Shown one piece after another: positions 20,199-28,744 of a stretch of DNA of 64,000 nucleotides. The notes beneath the pieces were generated by a model, which was not told the DNA's origin, did not search any database, and saw nothing but the letters and a program-made list of their open reading frames with translations. Both the position numbers and the translations under genes were made by a program. This DNA is from Photobacterium piscicola (GTDB lineage Bacteria; Pseudomonadota; Gammaproteobacteria; Enterobacterales; Vibrionaceae), in the NCBI RefSeq assembly GCF_900166965.1, contig NZ_FUZI01000003.1, positions 248,001 to 312,000 of the forward strand, written 5' to 3'. Each line of letters starts with the position of its first letter. Within the stretch, counting starts at the first letter, position 1.

Positions 20199-20613
20199 TA
20201 TTTCAGCCATTATAATACGCATAAAAAAAACCTTCTTTGGTTATAGATCTCCGCATAAATGCAAGCTTAATAAACACTAATACTATTTGATATAGCATAA
20301 AAACCTTATCCTTTTTTGACCACTTCCACCTTTCTCACCATAAGCATGAAATAGCATAATATTCCAACATGTTATTTTGTTAAAGGGGTCACATTATTGG
20401 TTTGTTCTTACAAGAGAAACTTGCCCTTTTAAAGTGAAAATGGCCTAATACTCATGGTTTTATTAAAGGCCTATTTATGCAACAAATTGAAAGAGAAAAC
20501 TTCGATACACTGTTCAAATGTTCACAGTTGTCCTGAAGCGGTTCATTATTCTTTTGTACATAAGTAAAACAGCGTAATGCACGCTATTAATTTATTTTTT
20601 CAGGAGACATAAC

Positions 20614-20823
20614 ATGTCTAAAGCAACTGGTATCGTTAAGTGGTTCAACGATGAGAAAGGTTTCGGTTTTATCACTCAAGACAATGGCGGCGCTGACGTA
20701 TTCGTTCACTTCCGTGCTATCACTGGTGAAGGCTTCAAATCTCTAGCTGAAGGTCAAAAAGTTTCTTTTGACGTTGAGCAAGGCCAAAAAGGTCCTCAAG
20801 CTGCTAACGTTGAGCGCGTTTAA
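20614..20823 (+). CDS. Cold-shock protein, CspA family (copy 2)
   Basis: A second 69-residue cold-shock domain protein with RNP1 KGFGFITQ and RNP2 VFVHFRAI. Its codon usage looks more like a highly expressed gene than copy 1 (for example GGT, GCT, CGT), and the Shine-Dalgarno TCAGGAG is strong. The 415-bp intergenic gap before it carries a 19-codon frame (20477-20536, starting MQQIERENFDT) that I regard as a relic or chance frame; the rest is probably promoter and 5' leader. Each copy has its own terminator. Confidence 0.93.
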   Translation: MSKATGIVKWFNDEKGFGFITQDNGGADVFVHFRAITGEGFKSLAEGQKVSFDVEQGQKGPQAANVERV

Positions 20824-20849
20824 TTTTTCAACGAACAGTTGAAAGAAGT

Positions 20850-20877
20850 AAAGGGTATCTTAGATACCCTTTTTTTA
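20850..20877 (+). terminator. Rho-independent terminator after second csp gene
   Basis: The arms AAAGGGTATC and GATACCCTTT with a short loop continue into a T-run. Confidence 0.85.
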
Positions 20878-20902
20878 TAACTATTCTTTATGTAACCGCA
20901 GA

Positions 20903-21364
20903 TCACACCACTGCGTGTACCATTTTTACGCGTGGTTGATCGAGACCAAAATAATCACTTTCTTGTTCAACGTCCTTAAAACCCAACTGTTGATAGAGCT
21001 TTTTAGCATGATTATTCGGGTGTACCGTTAACCAGAGCTTTTTGCATCCAGCTAATGTAGCCATGGCCTCTTGCATTAATTTTTTACCCACACCGCGTCC
21101 CTGTACGCTAGTATCAACTGCTAATGCCAATATCCACCCTTCTGATGCTGTTAATGACAGATCATTAAACTGAGGCGCACACAGCACATAGCCAACAACA
21201 TTATCGAGATCACGAGCGACTAATAATCCAGCGGACCAACAATCATAAGCTTGGCGAATAAAAAAATCAGGATAGCCATGCTCACCAAACAACCGCTGTT
21301 CTAACTGATACACCGCATATAAATCTTCTTTTTTAGCAACACCAATCGTTATTGTCTGAACCAC
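20903..21364 (-). CDS. GNAT family N-acetyltransferase
   Basis: A 153-residue single-domain GNAT enzyme that would transfer an acetyl group from acetyl-CoA to an amine or protein N-terminus. The acetyl-CoA-binding motif A is clear (LALAVDTSVQGRGVGKKLMQEAM), followed by LWLTVHPNNHAKKLYQQLGF, the usual motif B pattern seen in RimI-like enzymes. The substrate cannot be told from sequence. It is a single gene between the second csp gene and efpL. Confidence 0.8.
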   Translation of the reverse strand: MVQTITIGVAKKEDLYAVYQLEQRLFGEHGYPDFFIRQAYDCWSAGLLVARDLDNVVGYVLCAPQFNDLSLTASEGWILALAVDTSVQGRGVGKKLMQEAMATLAGCKKLWLTVHPNNHAKKLYQQLGFKDVEQESDYFGLDQPRVKMVHAVV

Positions 21365-21398
21365 ATTATTCCCTATGCATTATGTTTACGATGAGTAT

Positions 21399-21435
21399 AA
21401 AAAAGCCAGCGTCGAATAAACGACACTGGCTTTAT
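21399..21435 (-). terminator. Rho-independent terminator after efpL
   Basis: A stem with arms AAAGCCAG(T/C)GTCG and CGAC(A/G)CTGGCTTT around AATAAA/TTTATT has T-runs on the minus strand. It may also serve the opposite direction. Confidence 0.75.
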
Positions 21436-21455
21436 AAAACAATAATAACTAATTA

Positions 21456-22028
21456 TTATTTATCAGCACGGCTCATGAACTTGTGTTCAGCGGTGTTGAT
21501 TTTAATTTTTTCACCATTTGCAATGTACTCAGGAACTTGAACAACAAGACCTGTAGACAATGTTGCAGGCTTAGTACGAGCACTTGCAGATGCGCCTTTA
21601 ATTGACGGATCTGTCTCTACAATTGTTAGTTCTACTGTTGCTGGTAGTTCTAGTGCAACAGGTGCACCGTCTACAGTCAATACTTCAATACCTTTAGTAT
21701 CTTCAGTGATGAACAGTAATTCTTCTGCAATTGCTTCTTTAGTGAAAGTGTATGGAGTGTAGTCTTCATCATCCATAAACACATATTCTTCACCATCGAT
21801 GTATGAGAAAGATGCTTTTTGACGACGGAAATCTGCCAATGTAATCATTTCATCAGCTTTAAAGCTAACGTCTGATTTTGAGCCCGTTGCAACATCATAA
21901 ATACGCATACGGTAAAGACTTGCGCCTGCACGACCACTAGGCGTTAGCTTAGTAATTTCTTTAACTAAAGCTACTTTACCGTTAAGTTCAATAGCAGCAA
22001 ATTTTTTAATATCACTAGCCTTTGGCAT
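21456..22028 (-). CDS. yeiP: Elongation factor P-like protein EfpL (YeiP)
   Basis: A 190-residue EF-P paralogue of the YeiP/EfpL subfamily, which assists ribosomes stalled on certain motifs. It has the KOW-like N-terminal domain and two OB-fold domains ending in a segment [19 protein letters not shown] typical of the family. The tip loop reads TPSGRAG, with arginine rather than the modified lysine of EF-P, as in YeiP. The start at 22028 ([10 protein letters not shown]) matches the family; the frame is open for 26 more codons upstream but these lack similarity. Confidence 0.93.
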   Translation of the reverse strand: MPKASDIKKFAAIELNGKVALVKEITKLTPSGRAGASLYRMRIYDVATGSKSDVSFKADEMITLADFRRQKASFSYIDGEEYVFMDDEDYTPYTFTKEAIAEELLFITEDTKGIEVLTVDGAPVALELPATVELTIVETDPSIKGASASARTKPATLSTGLVVQVPEYIANGEKIKINTAEHKFMSRADK

Positions 22029-22236
22029 GATCATTATTCCAAAAATAAATAGTGGTGAGAAATTACACCAAGATACAGATTTATAGCAAGTAATATGATA
22101 GTCCAATCTCTATTTTTTTGCATTGATCTACTAACATGGTCAATAGATAGACAAGACAATAATCAGATCTTCTTATTACACTGTAATTATGACTTTATAT
22201 AACGTACTACTCATAACAAGCAATATAACCATTATA

Positions 22237-22656
22237 TTAAGGCAGGACTAACTCACTAATATCCGTTAATACCCACGCACTATTCTGTTCTTTAAAACCA
22301 ATTTTAGAATAATAGCCTGCTGCTTTTGGGCCGGATAATGAAACTATTTTACAACGCTCAGCCACAGATTCTGCAGCCACTAAAATAAGGTATTTACCAA
22401 TGCCCATCGATTGAACACTTTCATCAACCACAAGATCAGATAAATAACAACAATCATAAAAATCTGTCATTGCACGCGCCAAACCAACAAGCTGCTCATC
22501 AACCCATGCCGTTACAATTAAATTACTGTTGTTTAATATGCCTTGGACAATCGCTTCATCATCAATTGATCGACATTCATTTAGTGCTGTTTTGTTCATT
22601 AATTCAATGTATTGATTTACTGTAATCGGATGATTAACTTTATAATCGATTTCCAT
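22237..22656 (-). CDS. GNAT family N-acetyltransferase
   Basis: This 139-residue GNAT enzyme has the fold's central beta strand LSDLVVDESVQSMGIGKYLILVAAESV, with the Q/R-x-x-G-x-G/A acetyl-CoA loop in the form QSMGIGK. The terminal GYYSKIGF is also typical. Substrate unknown. It is unlike the GNAT gene at 20903 and is not a recent duplicate. It stands alone with about 130 to 200 bp of non-coding DNA on each side. Confidence 0.78.
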   Translation of the reverse strand: MEIDYKVNHPITVNQYIELMNKTALNECRSIDDEAIVQGILNNSNLIVTAWVDEQLVGLARAMTDFYDCCYLSDLVVDESVQSMGIGKYLILVAAESVAERCKIVSLSGPKAAGYYSKIGFKEQNSAWVLTDISELVLP

Positions 22657-22795
22657 TTTAACCCTTTGACACTAACGCTTTCTATGGCGTGAATACTACA
22701 CTAGATTGTGATTATAACGTGCCAATATCAACAATTAATTTACTGCTATAAGGTTCAAAGATGAAATACAGGGAGGAAATTACAGGCAAAAAAAT

Positions 22796-22827
22796 AGTGA
22801 CGTAATAATCAGTATTATTACGTCACT
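22796..22827 (-). terminator. Rho-independent terminator
   Basis: A long perfect stem (arms AGTGACGTAATAAT and ATTATTACGTCACT, loop CAGT) is followed on the minus strand by ATTTTTTTG. It closes the small Cys-rich gene that starts at 23052. Confidence 0.8.
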
Positions 22828-22836
22828 AGTAATATT

Positions 22837-23052
22837 TTACTTACTTTCAGATGTATAACTGGAATATGAGCAGTAATAGCAACCATTTGATTGAGGATAT
22901 ATCTTTTTAGCTGCCTCTAATGCAGTACTACAGGCAGTATGATAACCAAGCGCATCACAATTTTTTGAACCTGGGCTGTGGCTACATGTTGCTGTATGAA
23001 TTTCATGATCGCCGTTATCTTGCGCATTTTTATCAACATAAAACAAACTCAT
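22837..23052 (-). CDS. Small cysteine-rich protein
   Basis: A 71-residue protein with a regular metal-site-like pattern: HEIHTATCSHSPGSKNC, LGYHTACSTALEAAKKIYP and GCYYC. Small proteins with a similar HxxxC...LG-x-H-x-x-C...GCxxC layout occur in many bacteria without a known role; zinc binding is inference. The start at 23052 is chosen for its AGAGGTGATT ribosome-binding site; the open frame extends to 23163 but without a comparable site. It is monocistronic. Confidence 0.65.
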   Translation of the reverse strand: MSLFYVDKNAQDNGDHEIHTATCSHSPGSKNCDALGYHTACSTALEAAKKIYPQSNGCYYCSYSSYTSESK

Positions 23053-23252
23053 AATCACCTCTGAATAGTAGTATTCTTGAATAAAGACATTACTCCTATC
23101 AAATTGTAGGAGATACTCAATAATCCCAATAGTTAGATTTGTATCACTTTCAGTTGGCAACATTCGCCTCTGAATAATAATACTGTGATTAACCCGCTTT
23201 ATTTAGATATTACCCTCAGTCTTTGTATCACATTATTCCACAATTGATTTAT

Positions 23253-24638
23253 TTATGAATCTATCTCAACTTCATCTGATAATGGGCGTTTCTTTAAGGC
23301 AAACACAGCCAAAATCAAGGCAACGACAGCGACGACTGCCATCATAAGATAAGTTGAAGTAAACCCAGACTCTAACAGACGAGAATCAACCCCCGCTAAA
23401 CCATTTTCACTACTCGCCAACACATTATCAGGCAATTGGAAATGGAAAACCGCAGAACAAACAGCAACACCAATAGCACCGCCTAACTCACGTCCAAAAT
23501 TAAATAATGACATACCAATACCACGATCTCGCGGTGGTAATACATTTTGTACAACCACACTTAAAGCTGGCAATGTAAAACCCAATCCAAGACCAGCAAA
23601 AATAAGTGCTAATTTCACTTCAAAATCAAAATGTAATTGCCATAAAGCCAAGGCAGTCATTAAAAATCCAAGCATGACGAAAATTTTATAATTACCCCAA
23701 CGTGCGATTAACTTACCGCCAATAAATGCGCCGGTTGTAATACTAAACATGAAGATCATCATAAATAATCCACTCTCTGATGCGGTTAATCCTTTTTGCC
23801 ATTGAAGCTGTAAAGGAAAATAAACCAACACGGCAAACATCAGTAACTGTGAACATAAAATTAAACTCACGCTAACTAAGTAACCAGGCAAACGCGCTAA
23901 ACGAGCAGGAAGGATTGGATCTTTCGCAAATTTTTCCACAATATAAAGCAGTATTAACGATAACAATAACGCACCTGACACCCAACCTATTGGAAGTTGA
24001 GATTCAGGAGATAACAGTAATAACACCAGTGTCGTCACACTGATAAGCAATGCCGCCCCTTTCCAGTCAAATGGCGATTTTCGACCTTTACTTAAATGAG
24101 ATAAAGTACGATTAACCATCAATAAAGCCAGTAAACCTAATGGTAAATTGATCCAAAAGATCCAGCGCCAGTTAAGATGTTCTGCAAAAAAACCACCCAG
24201 TAATGGCCCTGCAATACTGGATACCGCATAAACAATCGAAATATAACCTTGATATTTACCGACAATACGAGCAGGAATACTGTCTGCAATCACCGTAAAG
24301 GCTAATGCAATTAAGCCTCCGCCACCCAGTCCTTGCAAAACACGACTTGCAATTAATTGGCCTAACGTGTCAGATAATCCACATGCGATAGACCCTAACA
24401 TGAATAAGACAATACTCACATTGAGCATCTTTACACGGCCGAAAATATCACTCAATTTACCGTAAACAGGAAGAACAGCGGTTGCTGCTAATAAATAAGC
24501 CGTTACGACCCAAGTTAATGCCTGTCCTGCATTGAGATCCTGACCAATAAGAGATAATGGTGTAGTAACAATACTTTTTTCTAGCGATCCTAAAGCAATA
24601 ACAAGTGCAACACTGGCAAATATGCGTTGAGGTGACAT
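23253..24638 (-). CDS. MFS drug efflux transporter, DHA2 (EmrB/QacA) family
   Basis: This 461-residue inner-membrane protein has about 14 hydrophobic segments, the number typical of the DHA2 family of proton-driven multidrug exporters. Motif A appears as GKLSDIFGRVKML, motif C as the GPLLGGFFAEHLNWRWIFWINLP stretch, and DRGIGMSLFNFGRELGGAIG near the end is also family-typical. The substrate is not predictable. No adaptor (EmrA) or regulator gene is adjacent, so it may work alone. Confidence 0.88.
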   Translation of the reverse strand: MSPQRIFASVALVIALGSLEKSIVTTPLSLIGQDLNAGQALTWVVTAYLLAATAVLPVYGKLSDIFGRVKMLNVSIVLFMLGSIACGLSDTLGQLIASRVLQGLGGGGLIALAFTVIADSIPARIVGKYQGYISIVYAVSSIAGPLLGGFFAEHLNWRWIFWINLPLGLLALLMVNRTLSHLSKGRKSPFDWKGAALLISVTTLVLLLLSPESQLPIGWVSGALLLSLILLYIVEKFAKDPILPARLARLPGYLVSVSLILCSQLLMFAVLVYFPLQLQWQKGLTASESGLFMMIFMFSITTGAFIGGKLIARWGNYKIFVMLGFLMTALALWQLHFDFEVKLALIFAGLGLGFTLPALSVVVQNVLPPRDRGIGMSLFNFGRELGGAIGVAVCSAVFHFQLPDNVLASSENGLAGVDSRLLESGFTSTYLMMAVVAVVALILAVFALKKRPLSDEVEIDS

Positions 24639-24767
24639 TCCTTTCCCTTTATTTAAGTATACAAATACAACTCACTGTATTGCTTCATTATATTTAAAAA
24701 CATCATCATCAAAACAGTTTGAATAATTTGTTAATATCTAAATAAAATCAATACTCTGTCCCAATAT

Positions 24768-25565
24768 TTAGTTTAATACTTTCTCTTTAATCACTGTCAT
24801 TACACCTTGGTCATTGTTGCTCGGTGCATGAAAGCGCGCTAGTTGTTTAATTTCAGGATGAGCATTGTCCATCGCATAACTAAAATAGGTTTCTTTTAGC
24901 ATTTCAACATCATTTAAGAAATCACCAAAGCTCATGCTTTCTTCAAACGTAAAATCAAAAATACGTTGTAATTCTTTAATCGCAGCACCTTTAGAGGCGG
25001 TTTTATGCATCACATCAAGCCATACTTTAGCACTGATCACTACTTGATGAGTTTGAGAATATAACGGCGCAATAATGGGATATACCAGCGCTTCGGTACC
25101 ATTAAAGTTAAGTACCGCAATCTTAATAAATTCATCGTTAACAGCCAGTAAATCATTAACGAATTCAAGATTATGGTAATATTTTTTAATTTCTTCTAGC
25201 GCGCGTTTATCTGTTGTTTCAGTATAAGCAGAATTTTTACCGCAGAGAACAATAAAGGTATTATCAATCGTTTTAATACTAGTAATAATGGCATGAATTT
25301 CAGGAGTAGGAATGGTTGAACTGTAAAGCTCTTTGCCTTGGTGCATCACTAATGTACCGTTTTCAGCAATAAATAACATCTTGTCTTTAATTGGCTCAAA
25401 CGTATTCGCTAAACTCTGATACTGTCGGCCAGACGCCGCAGCAAACAGAATATTTTTAGCATCCAATTGATTAAATACTTCGTAAAAATCAGCAGGAAGT
25501 ACCTTATCATCACTCAGTAACGTGCCATCCATGTCTGTTGCGATAAATTTGATTGAAGATGTCAT
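24768..25565 (-). CDS. Cof-type HAD phosphatase (copy 1)
   Basis: A 265-residue HAD-superfamily hydrolase with the type IIB cap of the Cof/YbiV/SupH group, which dephosphorylates sugar phosphates and similar metabolites. The nucleophile motif is DMDGTLLSDDKVLP, motif II is AAASGRQYQSL, and motif IV is SFGDFLNDVEMLKE. It is a paralogue of the gene at 26082, about 60 percent identical by eye, and a small membrane-protein gene lies between them. The exact substrate is unknown. Confidence 0.88.
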   Translation of the reverse strand: MTSSIKFIATDMDGTLLSDDKVLPADFYEVFNQLDAKNILFAAASGRQYQSLANTFEPIKDKMLFIAENGTLVMHQGKELYSSTIPTPEIHAIITSIKTIDNTFIVLCGKNSAYTETTDKRALEEIKKYYHNLEFVNDLLAVNDEFIKIAVLNFNGTEALVYPIIAPLYSQTHQVVISAKVWLDVMHKTASKGAAIKELQRIFDFTFEESMSFGDFLNDVEMLKETYFSYAMDNAHPEIKQLARFHAPSNNDQGVMTVIKEKVLN

Positions 25566-25740
25566 AAACAGTAATTATTCCAACATTTTATTATTAATAT
25601 TGAATATTCTACCTGTTAATGAGGTTAATTTTAATCAAAAAGCCAATGACTTGAGCGATAAAAGCTGATCTACATTAAATAATATGCTCAAAATTTATAG
25701 TAAAACGAACACATCATATTATCTATTTATCTTTCAATAC

Positions 25741-25773
25741 AAAAAACACCATCACATTGCATAATGGTGTTCT
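25741..25773 (-). terminator. Rho-independent terminator
   Basis: An AACACCAT/ATGGTGTT stem is followed by TTTTT on the minus strand, just after the small membrane-protein gene. Confidence 0.7.
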
Positions 25774-25786
25774 TTCAACGGAAAAA

Positions 25787-25963
25787 TTAATGATGATTGC
25801 TCCTTTTTTTCTTTGATGATGATTTTACTTCTGCGTTACAGCAACCCCCAATATTTTCTTTTTTTGCTTTTAGGTATAACTGTATAAATAAAAAGAACAT
25901 AAAGAATAAAAAAACAACGACAGAAATAATGACATATAAAGGAAATAGTTCATCTGTATTCAT
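25787..25963 (-). CDS. Small single-pass membrane protein
   Basis: A 58-residue product: a short N-terminus MNTDELFPLY, one long hydrophobic helix (VIISVVVFLFFMFFLFIQLYL) and a basic tail with adjacent cysteines (IGGCCNAEVKSSSKKKR). I do not recognise the family. The start at 25963 excludes 11 upstream residues that would precede the membrane segment with no benefit. It has its own terminator and lies between two paralogous HAD phosphatase genes. Confidence 0.5.
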   Translation of the reverse strand: MNTDELFPLYVIISVVVFLFFMFFLFIQLYLKAKKENIGGCCNAEVKSSSKKKRSNHH

Positions 25964-26081
25964 AAAATGCGCCTTGGTTATGCAACGTATCAACAACCCA
26001 AATAAGAATGTAATTCATTACCAATATTTGTCAATGGAATTTATCGCCTCACTTAAGCGTAAAAAGGGCATCTATTACCCA

Positions 26082-26888
26082 TCATTCGTGACACTGTAAC
26101 ACCTGCTGTTTAATTACAGTAACAACGCCCTGCTCATTATTACTTGGCGCAATAAACCGAGCTAATGTTTTAATATCAGGATGGGCATTACTCATTGCGT
26201 AACTAAAATAGGTTTCATTAAGCATTTCAACATCATTGAAGAAGTCACCAAAACTCATACTATTTTCAAATGTAAATCCAAATTGATCACGCATAGCCTT
26301 AATCGCCTGCCCTTTAGATGCTTGTTTATCCATAAAATCTAGCCATGTTTTACCACTAACAACAACTTGATGGGTATCAGAAAATAAAGGGGTGACGAAT
26401 GGATAAACATGTTCTTCAGTACCGTTAAAGTTTAATACTGATATTTTAATCACCTCATCATCGACATCTAATAAGTCATCAACAAACATAATGTGATGAC
26501 AATATTTCATGATTTCTTGCTGAGCCTGTTTATCCTTAGTCTCTGTGTAAGCTGATTTTTTGCCACATAAAACAATGTGCGTATGTTCAATATTGCGGAC
26601 GGTATTAATAATAGTATCCGTTTCAATTTTAGGAATGGTTGCACTGTAAAGTTCTTTACCTTGATACATCACTAAAGTGCCATTCTCGGCAATAAAAAGT
26701 ATCTTATCTTTTATGGATTCAAACATTTTTAATAACGTGAAATATTGTCGACCAGACGCGGCAGCAAATAAAATGTCTTTGGCATCTAACGCATTAAATA
26801 CGTCTAAAAAATCATGCGGAAGCTCATTTACATCATTCAGTAAAGTACCGTCCATATCTGTTGCAATAAATTTTATCGGTAATGCCAT
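26082..26888 (-). CDS. Cof-type HAD phosphatase (copy 2)
   Basis: A 268-residue paralogue of the phosphatase at 24768. It has the same motifs: DMDGTLLNDVNELP with the nucleophilic aspartate, AAASGRQYFTL, KTWLDFMDKQASKG with the conserved lysine region and SFGDFFNDVEMLNE. The start at 26888 (MALPIKFIATDMDG) aligns with copy 1 (MTSSIKFIATDMDG); the frame extends to 26993 but the additional residues are not conserved. A GGAG lies 12 bp upstream. The duplication is old enough for clear divergence. Confidence 0.87.
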   Translation of the reverse strand: MALPIKFIATDMDGTLLNDVNELPHDFLDVFNALDAKDILFAAASGRQYFTLLKMFESIKDKILFIAENGTLVMYQGKELYSATIPKIETDTIINTVRNIEHTHIVLCGKKSAYTETKDKQAQQEIMKYCHHIMFVDDLLDVDDEVIKISVLNFNGTEEHVYPFVTPLFSDTHQVVVSGKTWLDFMDKQASKGQAIKAMRDQFGFTFENSMSFGDFFNDVEMLNETYFSYAMSNAHPDIKTLARFIAPSNNEQGVVTVIKQQVLQCHE

Positions 26889-27021
26889 TACTATTATTAC
26901 TCCGATTATATGTAAACTAATTAAGTGACAATATATTACCCCTAAAGTCTCAACTAGCATATAACAGCGACCCTCTTTATGTTCAAAGAGCATCGCTATA
27001 TATTATAGAATGAGTTGAGTT

Positions 27022-27498
27022 TTATAATTGTTTATTTGCCGCTGATAATAGTTTTTTATTGTGTTCAACAACCATTATTGCAATTGCTAGAAATAGAATG
27101 TCTTTAACTAAAAAGAAGTTCGCTACAGGAACACTATCAACTATTTTCCAAGTATTAGGTGTCGTAAATAAGAAACTAAGTGTCATGATAAAAATAGCAC
27201 TAGCGATAAGACCAGAAAAATAACCTACTCTAGGATTAAAGAAACCATAAATAAGCCCAATGGCCACCACTATCTCACTTAAACCAACCAGATTAGACAC
27301 GGTTTGGACTGAGAAGAAATGGTATGTCCACCCCATTAAGGGATGATTTTTAATAAGCGGTTCAATTGCTGCCGCTTCCGTTGGCGTAAATTTAAAAATA
27401 CCAATCCACAATAAAACTAACACAACGCCGAAAACACCTAATTTATACCCTACCGTTGTTGCTGGTGGTGCTACTGTATTTGTTCTTAAACTTTCCAT
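27022..27498 (-). CDS. DUF417 family membrane protein (YkgB/RclC-like)
   Basis: A 158-residue membrane protein with four predicted helices, matching the DUF417 family that includes E. coli RclC (YkgB), part of a reactive-chlorine response. Typical elements are the WIGIFKFTPTEAAAIEPLIKNHPLMGW segment and GLSEIVVAIGLI. It is divergent from a TetR regulator, and a consensus sigma-70 promoter plus an operator that matches one in front of tetR lie between them, so the TetR protein very probably represses it. A role in oxidant or electrophile defence is inference. Confidence 0.82.
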   Translation of the reverse strand: MESLRTNTVAPPATTVGYKLGVFGVVLVLLWIGIFKFTPTEAAAIEPLIKNHPLMGWTYHFFSVQTVSNLVGLSEIVVAIGLIYGFFNPRVGYFSGLIASAIFIMTLSFLFTTPNTWKIVDSVPVANFFLVKDILFLAIAIMVVEHNKKLLSAANKQL

Positions 27499-27526
27499 AT
27501 TGATCCTACCTAACTAGATTAAACTA

Positions 27527-27538
27527 AACTGTTCAGTT
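27527..27538. promoter_or_regulatory. TetR operator 1 (AACTGTTCAGTT)
   Basis: Arms AACTG and CAGTT with a 2-bp spacer. It lies immediately downstream of the -10 box of the DUF417 promoter, over the expected transcription start. A second near-copy lies at 27577-27588. Confidence 0.65.
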
Positions 27539-27539
27539 C

Positions 27540-27568
27540 AATCTAGTGTGTAAGCGTTTACCTGTCAA
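27540..27568 (-). promoter_or_regulatory. Sigma-70 promoter of the DUF417 gene
   Basis: On the minus strand the -35 TTGACA (27563-27568) is separated by 17 bp from the -10 TAGATT (27540-27545). Operator 1 follows directly. Confidence 0.7.
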
Positions 27569-27573
27569 GAGTT

Positions 27574-27602
27574 TTGAACTAAACAGTTTATTTTGTTATG
27601 AT
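27574..27602 (+). promoter_or_regulatory. Sigma-70 promoter of the tetR-type gene
   Basis: The -35 TTGAAC (27574-27579) and -10 TATGAT (27597-27602) are 17 bp apart. The -10 overlaps the earliest in-frame ATG (27598), which therefore cannot be the translation start; the ATG at 27631 is used instead. Confidence 0.65.
27577..27588. promoter_or_regulatory. TetR operator 2 (AACTAAACAGTT)
   Basis: A one-mismatch version of operator 1 sits in the spacer of the tetR promoter, suggesting autorepression. Confidence 0.6.
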
Positions 27603-27630
27603 CAAGGGAATGACAAAAGAGGTAAGGTCC

Positions 27631-28200
27631 ATGAATAAACAACAAGAAAAGCGATTGAATATTATTAATAAAACAATCACTTTATGTGCGCAATATGGCT
27701 TCCATGGCACCAGCATGGATACGATTACGGCTGCAACAGGAGTATCAAAAGCAACCATATATAAGTATTTCATTTCAAAAGAAAATCTTATAAAAGAAGC
27801 GCTTATTTTATTCAGTGAACGCGCCTTGAATCACCTCGATCTTACGTTTTCTGACCCATCGCTAACACTCGAACAAAAGCTATCAGAACGGTTTGATCTC
27901 TTAGTCGCATTAGTAAAAGATGATTTATTTAATGGGTGTTATTTTCAATTAGCCTATAGTGAATTTAACCATACTGACGATGGTATTGCAGATATATGCA
28001 GTGGCTATAAGAATATGCGTGTCGATATGATTAAAGCGTTGTTAATTGAAAATAATATTAATAATGCTGAACTTAAATCACAGCAAGCAGAATTAATCTT
28101 TAATGGCCTACTTGCATCGTTACAAATAACAAAAAACACCAATTTAATTCCGATGGCAAAAGAAATGTATATCAATATTATTCTTAATGATAATAAGTAG
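27631..28200 (+). CDS. TetR/AcrR family transcriptional regulator
   Basis: A 189-residue regulator with the N-terminal TetR helix-turn-helix (CAQYGFHGTSMDTITAATGVSKATIYKYF) and a C-terminal ligand-binding region. The start at 27631 follows GAGGT and avoids the promoter -10 that overlaps the earlier ATG. It is divergent from the DUF417 gene; matched operator copies in both promoters indicate that it represses both that gene and itself. The ligand is unknown. A weak hairpin (28213-28238) follows the gene. Confidence 0.88.
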   Translation: MNKQQEKRLNIINKTITLCAQYGFHGTSMDTITAATGVSKATIYKYFISKENLIKEALILFSERALNHLDLTFSDPSLTLEQKLSERFDLLVALVKDDLFNGCYFQLAYSEFNHTDDGIADICSGYKNMRVDMIKALLIENNINNAELKSQQAELIFNGLLASLQITKNTNLIPMAKEMYINIILNDNK

Positions 28201-28317
28201 TTATTTTAATGAGATAGCCATTATAAAAACATAATGGCCATCTAGCCTCTTTCCATAATGTCATATTTTAAATAATTTCACGTTTGACGTCGGTCACATA
28301 TCAATAATAATTGTCTT

Positions 28318-28335
28318 TGATAATAATCATTATAA
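28318..28335. promoter_or_regulatory. Fur-like box upstream of small exported protein
   Basis: TGATAATAATCATTA matches the 7-1-7 Fur motif (TGATAAT, one base, ATTATCA) at about 12 of 14 positions. It lies 110 bp upstream of the small exported-protein gene. Nothing else is evident in the gap 28240-28440. Confidence 0.45.
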
Positions 28336-28445
28336 TGGCATAAGGATAAATGTAAGTTTATTCGCATACATGTATAACAGCTATAATTTAATATAGCTAT
28401 AACATATAGAATTATAAGTATGCACATGAAAAAAGGACAATTCAT

Positions 28446-28661
28446 ATGAAACTTTCTTTTATTTTCTGTTTATTATTTGTTTCAACATCTGCTTTCTCTA
28501 GTACTGACGTTATAAATTCAAAATTCCATAACCCAAATAACAAAAAGATCAGCCAAAAAATAGAAATACCAACCGTTATTGACAATAGAGTGATCAATTC
28601 AAAATTTCATCATCCTGGCAATAAAGCGCATCATGTTATAAAGAAAAACAAAAACAAATAA
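28446..28661 (+). CDS. Small exported protein with two VINSKFH repeats
   Basis: A 71-residue protein of unknown function. It has a signal peptide (MKLSFIFCLLFVSTSAFSS) and a mature part of about 52 residues that contains two copies of VINSKFHxPxNK, the second running into a His- and Lys-rich tail (HHPGNKAHHVIKKNKNK). The mature peptide is strongly basic. AGGAC upstream of the ATG is a modest ribosome-binding site. A Fur-like box upstream suggests iron-dependent expression; metal or anion binding by the His/Lys-rich part is inference. Confidence 0.6.
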   Translation: MKLSFIFCLLFVSTSAFSSTDVINSKFHNPNNKKISQKIEIPTVIDNRVINSKFHHPGNKAHHVIKKNKNK

Positions 28662-28680
28662 TCGTGATTAAGCACCAATA

Positions 28681-28731
28681 AAAAAGGAGCCGTGACAATT
28701 ACTCGCAACTGCGCATAATTATTTTCGGCTC
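28681..28731 (-). terminator. Rho-independent terminator
   Basis: An AGGAGCCG/CGGCTCCT stem with a long loop is followed by TTTTTTATT on the minus strand, just after the methyltransferase gene. Confidence 0.7.
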
Positions 28732-28744
28732 CTACTCTACCGCA

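Noticed and set aside
20477-20536. 19-codon frame MQQIERENFDT between the csp genes as a leader peptide
   Set aside because: No regulatory codon pattern or ribosome-binding site, and a frameshifted continuation suggests a relic.
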